In this document: positions 56,470-64,000 of the stretch, one piece after another | Position numbering within the stretch: the stretch's first letter is position 1 | Layout of the letters: every line of letters begins with the position of its first letter | DNA from: Amyelois transitella | Taxonomy: Eukaryota; Arthropoda; Insecta; Lepidoptera; Pyralidae | Assembly (NCBI RefSeq): GCF_032362555.1 | Contig: NC_083535.1 | Span: 5,146,001-5,210,000 of the forward strand | Length of the DNA stretch: 64,000 nt | Direction: 5' to 3' | Notes under the pieces: generated by a model | Databases searched by the model: none | Told to the model about the DNA's origin: nothing | What the model saw: only the letters and a program-made list of their open reading frames with translations | Program-made: the position numbers and the translations under genes

Positions 56470-56999
56470 CTAAGAAACTCCGTTTAAAATGCAACTGGGA
56501 TGCAATTATTTCTCGGGCACAATACTAGTTACCTACGTATAACCTAAATATAAAAAAACGATATTTTTATCACATTTAGGAAAACCTACGCAACGCAATA
56601 ACAATAACAAAACACACAGAAGGCAGTACATTCAATAGTTCGACACAAACATCAAACCAACATAAAACAAGACAAAAAAAAATCTGGTGTTCAATGTTAC
56701 CAACTTTTAAAAGGGCAGTACAAAGTCTTAGGAGTTAAACACAAATAATGTTTAGGAGCTATACAGAAAAACTTGACTCTTCCAATCCAGGATCCAGGAT
56801 TTAGAGTGGGGGGCAACCGGGAATAAAGTCATAAAAAAAGATTTGCTTTTTGGATAGGAAAAATTTTAGAGACACGTTAATAAATAGTGCAATATGGAAT
56901 AGCTGTGATATAAAAAAATACGGTTGAATTAATATTGAATTGATAATAAGAATAGAAAAATCAAATCTTGAACGGGAGGTTTGATCATCTACACTAATA

Positions 57000-57655
57000 T
57001 TATAAAGAGGAAAACTTTGTTTGTTTGGTTGTAATGAATAGGCTCAAAAACTACTGGACCAATTTAAAAAATTCTTTCACCATTCGAAAGCTACATTATC
57101 CACGAGTAACATAGACTATATTTTATTTTGGAAAAAAATAGGGTTCCGATATATATTTGGATTTTTCGGACACTTATTTTGCGTACACTGCCTAAACTAC
57201 AAAAGATAGAACCATAAGATCTTATAAATATCTATAAAAAAGTCCGCGACACACTATACCTATCTATGTCGAGTGAGGCACAACAACCACATTTTTATTT
57301 AAAAATCTTGATTTTTTTTTTGGTCTTCATTTAAACGCGTTATTTTTTACTCATGCTATTAATCCTTATCAAAATAAATAATTTCATCAATAAGTACAGT
57401 TTATGTAGATAATATTTGATCATTGAATGATTAAAATTGGACGTTTGGTTTTGAAGTTGTGGTGAAATTAAAATATTACGATTTCTGCTGCACGGCCCGT
57501 TGCGAAGTGGTATTTAATATTTTAACTGAAACGGATAGAGAATTTTTCTTTACATTTTTTGTCTGTCTGTCTATATCTGACTGAATGATTAAGATTCAAC
57601 TTGAAATTTACGCGGACGAAGTCGCGGGCAACAGCTAGTGTAATATAAATTAGTA
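57000..57655 (+). repeat. dispersed moth repeat with gacgaagtcgcgggcaac tail
   Basis: Starts ctacactaatattataaaga, includes ctcaaaaactactggacc, and ends ggacgaagtcgcgggcaaca then gctagt at about 57648. It may be a full-length copy interrupted by AT-rich sequence. Located in the SLC35F6 leader intron. Confidence 0.6.
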
Positions 57656-57998
57656 CAGGAGAATTTAAAACGTCGCCTACATAATGTAAAACTTGTATAT
57701 TTTTCTGAGTCGGATACCATAAATGCAAAAATATGCTTACACTAATAAAAAAAAAAACAAAAATAGAGAAACGATGCAACTTTAATTGTTATTGATGTTG
57801 ATTTTAGATTAGGTTACGGCCAATGGCTGACATATTTTTATTCAAATCCTTGAAACACATTAAACTTAAATATTAAATAAAACTTAGAAAGTTAAGATTC
57901 CGATATTTTTTTTTCAAATACTTAAGTTATTCCAAAAGTTAGTTAATTTATTAAGTTGGAAACTCCGTTCGTACAGGACGAGTTGTGCTGTCACTGTC

Positions 57999-58065
57999 AC
58001 TCACTGCTCATCGAGCTGTCAACGTCACTATTGACATTGACAAATATAAGTTTTAGCGGCCAGCC
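57999..58065 (-). promoter_or_regulatory. possible SLC35F6 promoter and first leader exon
   Basis: The + strand has ttgacattgaca and the minus strand has a nearby gacgttgacag, motifs often seen near moth housekeeping-gene starts (recalled, not tested). A perfect GTGAGT donor follows 58005 on the minus strand, after an ATG at 58011-58009. Joined to 56469 this ATG opens only a short uORF. Confidence 0.35.
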
Positions 58066-59375
58066 CTGAAATTAGGCTACGGAAACTAGAGTCAGCAATA
58101 AGAAATTACAGCAATTTTATATTATGTATGCATGCATGCTTATATGATGCACATAGCTGTTCAGCTTTCATATATCAAAATCACACATCTGATGTGCAAG
58201 GTATGTACAAGTCAAAATGTGTTTAGATATTATCACATATTGAATTCTTCTTCATCCTCTATTTTTTAAGTTCAAAATTAAATTACCTATTAAGGTATTA
58301 CCTATTTATACGAAAAAAAAAGAACTCTTAGAAGAAGCTAAATAAAACTCCCTACTTTATATTTTAGCTTGCTTATTGTGTATTCAAGTGTTTCAATTCA
58401 TGTAAGAATTTATTTGTGATTTTTGCCGTTAGGTTTCAATTAGGTTTGCAATACATTTAATATGACCCCCCAGGGTGCCACATAACCATCACTTGATCGC
58501 ATTATGCCAAATTTGATTATTTAAGAATAAATATTATTTCTGATTATCCGGTAGGTATTAGGTAGTTTCATTTATTCCATAGTAAAATATGCATAAACAA
58601 ATGATCAAAGAGCCTTATAAAATATGTTTCCAGTTTCTAGGTAGGTACCTACTTTTTTTTTTATAAACCCTCAAAAACAAAAAGGGGGCCACAATTGCAC
58701 CTTCTCTACCTAATTGTGAATTCCTTGAGTTTCGTAATGACATTTGATCCGAAAATATGATTAAAATTGCATGTATTTTTTCTGAATTAATATTCTCTAT
58801 TTTCTATTCACCTTTCTATAGTACTCTATAGAAAAATGAGGCCCGGGATGCTTCTGTGGCCAGGATCATGATTTAGTTATTGTAGGTACTCGTAAGTGAG
58901 GTTTTTAAATGAAGCGACTCCCGTCTGACCTCTTCAACTTATGAAGGGGAAAAGCCCACATTATATCAAGGCTTTCCTCTTTTTTTGTAAACCTATCTAC
59001 CTCAGAGAAGTAATAGAACTAATGTACTTTTGGAATAACATGCAAATAGAACTCATTTTAACTTATACTAAGACTTTAAAATAAAATATGTTACACTGAA
59101 TACGTAATGAAAAATTAAAAAAAAAAAAATAACTTTGATTGGGAAGTTGTTACGCAAAGTTCACCAACAAATGGTTATAAACTTCTGACCGGAATCGATG
59201 GACAAGAAATAGGCGCTTGACCAGTTCCAGTGTCCAATATCGTTAGTACCTAAGTCAGAGAACAAAATTTCGTAAACGGAACCATAATTATATAAAAAAA
59301 GCGTAAGATCTTTACCAGAGAAGAAGATAGTAGCGTAAGATCTTTATCTTTCTATCTTTATCTTTATCTTTATTA

Positions 59376-59715
59376 ATTTTAGAAGATGTAGTTACAGGAA
59401 TAGAAAAGGGTATGTTAAGATGGTTCGGTCATGTGGAGAGGATGAATGAAAGCAGGTTGACTAAGCAGATATACAAGGAGAGTGTGGAGGGTAAGGTCGG
59501 AGTGGGAAGACCTAGACGAACGTATCTTGATCAAATTAAGGACGTCCTGGTAAAGGGTCAGGTCAAAAGTACCCGAAACCGCCGAGCTTGTATGAAGAGA
59601 GTTATGAATGTGGACGAAGCGAAAGAAGTATGCAGAGATCGTGGCAAGTGGAAAGAGGTAGTCTCTGCCTACCCCTCCGGGAAAGAGGCGTGATTTTATG
59701 TATGTATGTATGTAT
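59376..59715 (+). mobile_element. RTE-like non-LTR retrotransposon 3' end, 5' truncated
   Basis: Encodes 93 residues (59412-59693) forming the C-terminal end of a reverse transcriptase polyprotein: MLRWFGHVERM, GRPRRTYLDQIKDVL, RDRGKWKEVVSAYPSGKEA, stop. It ends in gattttatgtatgtatgtatg, a tandem-repeat tail instead of poly(A), as in RTE-clade elements. An 11-bp sequence gatctttacca occurs at 59307-59317 and 59716-59726 and is the likely target-site duplication; a (TTTATC)n filler lies at the 5' junction. The clade call is from memory of family features; non-LTR origin is secure. Confidence 0.8.
59694..59715. repeat. (TATG)n microsatellite tail
   Basis: About four to five TATG units forming the 3' terminus of the RTE-like fragment. 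Confidence 0.8.
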
Positions 59716-60270
59716 GATCTTTACCAAAGTCTAAACTTAAGTATATTAATATTTTGCGAATAAAGAATAGGTACCTAAGTTATTTTCTTTCTATTTGAAA
59801 GTTACTCTTGAATAAAATACATATAATAAGTAGATAAGTATTATTCGGGATGGGATACTTGAGAATTTTGCTTCAGATTTCTTTGAAAAGATGATCCGAT
59901 TTGTAAACTTATCTTGCTTAGAAAATACTCGGAATTCTAGAACGTACAAGGTATAGGTACTGTTAGCTGAATAGAGTTTCAGCAAAAGTAAAATATAAGT
60001 GGGTGGCCTTAAATATACCTACTATCATTAAAATGTCATGTACCAAAAAATAACGAAGGCAGGAACCAATTTAATAGGAATAAAGGAATGAAAACAATGA
60101 GTCCACATAATTTATTTACTCAATACAAGCTAAGTACCCACTTAAACAGTAAATAATACGTCGGTTTCAAAATAGTTCACAATTAAATTATATCCTATCA
60201 ATATTATAAAAAAAACTGTCTACTTAAATAAATACTCGTATAGTGACGACATGGCTTCTTCGTGTTCGTT

Positions 60271-61080
60271 TCAAATCACAATACATTCGTGTGGATAAAC
60301 CAGGCCCCGCATCGGCACAGTCGGACATGCTGAAAAAATAAAAAGTATTTAGATTTTAGAGGGTAGCCTAAATGAAATTAAGAAAACTAGACTACGTAAA
60401 TAGCGAGAAATCCCGTTCATTACCTACTCTCACTGCGGGAATTTCGGGAAATCCCAGTAGAAAAAGATTTATTTTCGAAGTACCTACAAGATATCACACA
60501 GGTAATGATTTCAACTCAACTTTTATTGCACCTCAATTAATTTCAAATCCATAGTCATGAGCTTAGGATATCGATTTTATTATAAAAATATGGGGTAGAC
60601 AGCGCAAACAGTCTTGAAAAGATTGGAAGGTCACATTCAGCTGTATGGTTATATGATAGATTTGAGATTCAATTAGTGCCAGTTTCGTGTCCCGTCGCCT
60701 ACAGGAAGAATCCCGAGTTTATATAGCCTTTTCCTTGATTGACTTTTATTGACAAACTGCACGGGAAAAGAGGCATTTGGCACATGTTATGTTTTGCTTC
60801 TCTACCTGACTAGCATGAAAGTTATTAAACTACAAAATCATTAAGTTATATTTAAACTGTTTGCTATGGATTTAAGTTAGTACCTATATCCTTCATAGAC
60901 CACTCGTATCGCGTTTTACATTTAAAAGTTCATATTCTACTTATTATCAGTTACCTTTTTCGCATCTTTGACCATAGAAGCCTGTATTTTCGCACTTGCA
61001 AGCGAAGCCAGGATCCAAAGCGGTCTGGGTGCAAATACCCCGCATACAAGGCATCCTATAGCAAGCGTTTGAATTGCGTT
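60271..61080 (-). CDS. EGF-like cysteine-rich protein, last two exons (5' end missing)
   Basis: Exons 61080-60955 and 60329-60271 (TGA) on the minus strand; 126 and 59 nt, with matching phases. The first encodes one EGF-like module: six Cys spaced CX4CX4CX10CXCX8C (CYRMPCMRGIC, then CKCENTGFYGQRC). After the splice it continues CEKACPTVPMRGLVYPHEC, adding two Cys, and ends with IVI. The phase of the first exon requires one base from an upstream exon, so an earlier exon, perhaps with a signal peptide, must exist; none was found with confidence up to the window end. Probably a secreted or membrane-bound peptide; the function is unknown. SLC35F6 lies next on the same strand. Confidence 0.6.
60590..60800 (-). 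repeat. SINE-like element, diverged
   Basis: Contains ggggtagacagcgcaaacag, aggtcacattcagctgtatgg and cgcctacaggaagaatcc. It lies in the intron between the two EGF-like exons. Confidence 0.6.
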
Positions 61081-62759
61081 CTGAAAAAGAATTTGCCATT
61101 TTGATTAATGGAGAACATAGGTAACAGAGGTTATCAAATTCGTTATTTATTGTTCTGTTATTGTTTGTGCAGTATTTATTAAAATGTGTCATTAAATATA
61201 AAACGTGTCATCGATGGTAAACCCACTCTATAACCTGATAGGACCAAGCGTACCCCATCACATCAATCATAATAAATCTGAACAATATGAGATTAGATTA
61301 TTACTACATTTCGCCCGCAACTTCACTCGCGTGGACAGTAGATAGGTACCCATACTCTCTACTACTACTACTCCTTCTCCATACTCCACAGTCAGTCTGT
61401 ACTGCAAAATTTAATGAAGATTGGTTCAGTGGTTTGGACGTGATGAAAGACAAACAAACATACTTGCACACTCATAATATTAAGTATGGATTCTGGTTGG
61501 TATGACATCGATGAAACTATATAGGCAGTGCATCAGTTATAAAGTCTGCTATGTCGGGCGGTGCACCAATTATAAACAGGATTTACGGTTTTAAAAATCA
61601 AGTGCAGAAGAAAATTTGCCATCTTTAAGACATGATTAAACCAAACTTTAAGAGTATAATATGCAGCCTTTGTACCATATCCAACCTCCTACCATGGCTC
61701 GACTAACCTTTCGGTTATACAAGCCGAATCATGAGAGAAGTAAATTGCTCTTGCGTTAGCTTTCTTTACAGCGTTCTAGACTCCCCCAAAATATCTTTGT
61801 TTTCCCTTTAGTACTGTGTTGCTCATCCCATATATTTAAGGAGGGGGCTGACGATACACGTACTATTGTACTGGGATTATTACATAAGTTGTGATGTTTA
61901 TACGATGAAAACGGTGTAACATCGATACGGTACAGACAGACAGAGAGGTTCCCGGGGCCGGCTGCCGCCCCCTAGTATTCGCCGCTCGGGGCAACTGTCC
62001 CCCCTCCCGCCACCTCCCAAATTATGCCTAGATATTATATTTCTCTAAAAATGTGAAATCAATCCATACCATACATATAATGTAAATGTGAAAATTTTGT
62101 GTATTTGTTTGTCCATTTTTGACGTCCACCTCAAAAGTTATCTTCATGAATCTCTTGTTTCTTATAATAAATAAGTAGGTAACAACTAAGTACATCGTAG
62201 TCATCATATAGCTATTACAGGAAAGTTCACGAAGCGACTGTTCTTTTCAGTAAAAAAATACAAAAACATTTAATCCAAAGTATTAGGGATTTACGAGAGA
62301 AATAAATTCACCGACTTACAAAAGCAAAACATCTTAGTTTGTATCGTTCATGATCTTTCAGTGAGTTTTAAAGGTTTACCAACCCATTTAAACGGTTTAT
62401 TTGCCAGAAAAATAAAATCCCCGTCTTAAGATTGTAGCACACCAAACGCGGGACAGTAGCAGTGCTGTTTGAATGCGGGCCCGCAATATAGACATAATTT
62501 GGTGTAATTTAACTTGTACAAGTTTAGCGCGTACAATATAGACTTAATTTTTTGTCGATATATATATAATGACCATTAGAAGCCAAATATGAGATTTTTA
62601 GAATTTCGATCTGTGTGTTTGTACCATCATCTCGCAAATAGTATTGCCACGATTTAAGTGCGGTGACGATCTGTTTGGATTGAATGCAACTTGAAAACTG
62701 TTATACAACATTTTTCTTCACACCTCTCTAAGAGGACTATACCGTCAGCTTTTTTTTGT

Positions 62760-62795
62760 TTCATAGCGGACGAAGTCGCGGGCATCCGCTAGCAT
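62760..62795 (+). repeat. gacgaagtcgcgggc repeat tail
   Basis: catagcggacgaagtcgcgg then gcatccgctagcatg: the tail of the common dispersed moth repeat. The body upstream is too diverged to delimit. Confidence 0.6.
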
Positions 62796-63789
62796 GGAGA
62801 ACGTTTGAATAGTTTAAATTAATCCGCCTATGCCATTCTATACCCGGACTGTGCAAATAGACCCTTTAAAAGCTTTTTAAAACTGTATTAATCCGCTCAC
62901 CCGAAATGGATTAAAAGAATAAAACGTATGAATTGGTTTGCTTTTTACTGTATATGGCGTTAGTGATTTGGTTTGAAAAAATATTACCTAGGCATTTCCC
63001 TTACTACAAGAGCACCAGTTAGCACTCAAACTAATGTACATTATTTAGAAAAGTGTCATGTCACATGGCAGAGATAGGATTTTAACCTGTGCCTACCTGT
63101 GCATAACCTTATTCAGGTCTCAGCCCTGTTTTGCAATAATGTGTGTTCTTAAAGAATAACGCTGAATTTTATATAAAATAATAAGGCAGTCGTCAAGAGC
63201 ATAAATTATTCTATGAATAATAAACACAGTTTTTACACAAATGATGGTTTCATGGAAATAAAATTGAATAAAATATCTCACCGTGTTCCCAGAATATTCA
63301 TATTGGAAAATATTTTCCACGTTTCCCTTTGAGTGAATTCTACGAAACGAAAATAATTATTTATATTCCCTATTCCATCGAATTGTAACGCGATTGAATA
63401 CCAAACATTTTTACCATAGCTTAGTAAAAGTAAAAATTAAAAGCCCCGCTTGCGGTTTTCCATTGTACCCGGATTTCTTTCAGGGATCCATTATTATACA
63501 TGAGTAGTTTTTAGGAGCCAGGGGTATTATTTGTAGCCAATAGTTACAGATACATAGTTTATTGTCGAAACTCATGCCAGTAAGAAAGACTCCGTTATTT
63601 GAAATGACTTGGACATATTTACATCATCTATAGGTATATAATTCATCGACCACCATGTAGATAAAGCTGATAGCCACAAGACCCTTTAGCCGAGGAACCG
63701 GAGCTTGAAACGATAAATAAAATTAAAGATTACGGTATAAGGACATTTTTTTTGTGGTTTCCGGAAGGGAAATCTTTTCTTGTTCTTCG

Positions 63790-63985
63790 TCTATTTGTCT
63801 ATACTACTTATATTTTAAATGCAAACGTTTATATGGAGGTGTGGATGTGTGTTTGTATTTGTTATTCTTTCATGCAAAAATCACTGAATGACAATCCATG
63901 AACTTTGGGAATAAACATTAGAATAACATAAAAAGATAAATTTTATCATTTAAGCCGGACGAAGTTGCGGACGAAGCTAGTAGGT
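63790..63985 (+). repeat. dispersed moth repeat, diverged copy
   Basis: Starts near atactacttatattttaaa, contains ttctttcatgcaaaaatcac, and ends in gccggacgaagttgcggacg then aagctagtaggtaa. Same family type as 57000-57655. Confidence 0.6.
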
Positions 63986-64000
63986 AAGTAGTGGAAAACG

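Larger units (their letters stand above)
58066..60270. other. intergenic region with a LINE fragment
   Basis: AT-rich. Contains the RTE-like LINE 3' end at 59376-59715 and its flanking duplication, plus a diverged repeat at about 58910-58970 (gaagcgactcccgtctgacc). No other gene seen. Confidence 0.55.
61081..64000. other. region upstream of the EGF-like exons
   Basis: Holds diverged dispersed-repeat fragments with gacgaag/cccgcaac tails at about 61300-61470 (-), 62760-62795 (+) and 63790-63985 (+), and a GC-rich patch at 61940-62020. No first exon of the EGF-like gene could be proven; an ATG with a GTGAGA donor near 63290 on the minus strand is not convincing. Confidence 0.45.

Noticed and set aside
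62310..62340. Minus-strand ATG-TTT-TGC with GTAAGT donor as first EGF-like exon
   Set aside because: Direct joining to 61080 creates a stop codon (T+AA).
63120..63320. ATG with GTGAGA donor near 63290 as the missing first exon of the EGF-like gene
   Set aside because: Phase does not match the one base needed at 61080, and no signal-peptide-like sequence is encoded.

Overview
The window is eukaryotic nuclear DNA, almost certainly from a moth or butterfly. It is AT-rich, its genes are split into small exons with good GT/AG splice sites, and its introns are full of dispersed repeats: a SINE-like family with a (TATG)n tail, RTE-like LINE 3' ends with the same kind of tail, and elements ending in a 'gacgaagtcgcgggc' motif. 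No bacterial signals, CRISPR arrays or tRNA genes were seen. The proteins look insect-like, and the repeat vocabulary is the main reason for saying Lepidoptera.

Layout. (1) 1-22,341, + strand: the 3' half of a Trio/Kalirin-type RhoGEF. Thirteen exons in continuous frame encode the second DH-PH (GEF2) module, a linker, an Ig domain, an FN3 domain and a C-terminal kinase domain. The spectrin/GEF1 half lies upstream of the window. (2) 25,999-32,657 (5' leader near 35,700-35,900), - strand: a complete six-exon L-lactate dehydrogenase of 331 aa. (3) 38,892-41,138: a truncated Ty3/gypsy element of the CsRn1 type, with LTR, PBS, gag, protease and part of RT. (4) 43,459-44,936, + strand: a complete three-exon gene for the mitochondrial ATP synthase epsilon subunit, 71 aa, whose first coding piece is 29 nt. 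(5) 47,148-56,151, - strand: a complete seven-coding-exon SLC35F6-like multipass membrane protein of 365 aa, with a probable leader reaching about 58,060. (6) 60,271-61,080, - strand: the last two exons of a small cysteine-rich EGF-like protein, 5' end not found.

The genes are unrelated housekeeping or signalling loci and do not form one pathway. Trio and LDH converge; LDH and ATP synthase epsilon diverge with the retroelement between them; ATP synthase epsilon and SLC35F6 converge. LDH and ATP synthase epsilon both serve energy metabolism, but nothing in the sequence indicates co-regulation.

The most interesting points are: the kinase-bearing Trio C-terminus, with a splice donor that itself creates a stop codon right after the PH domain; an LDH leader with two upstream ATGs, one in frame and one making an overlapping uORF, depending on the start site; SLC35F6 exon 3 sitting between inverted SINE copies; SINE and LINE copies sharing a 3' tail; and several near-perfect hairpins. 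I found no clear new multi-gene system.
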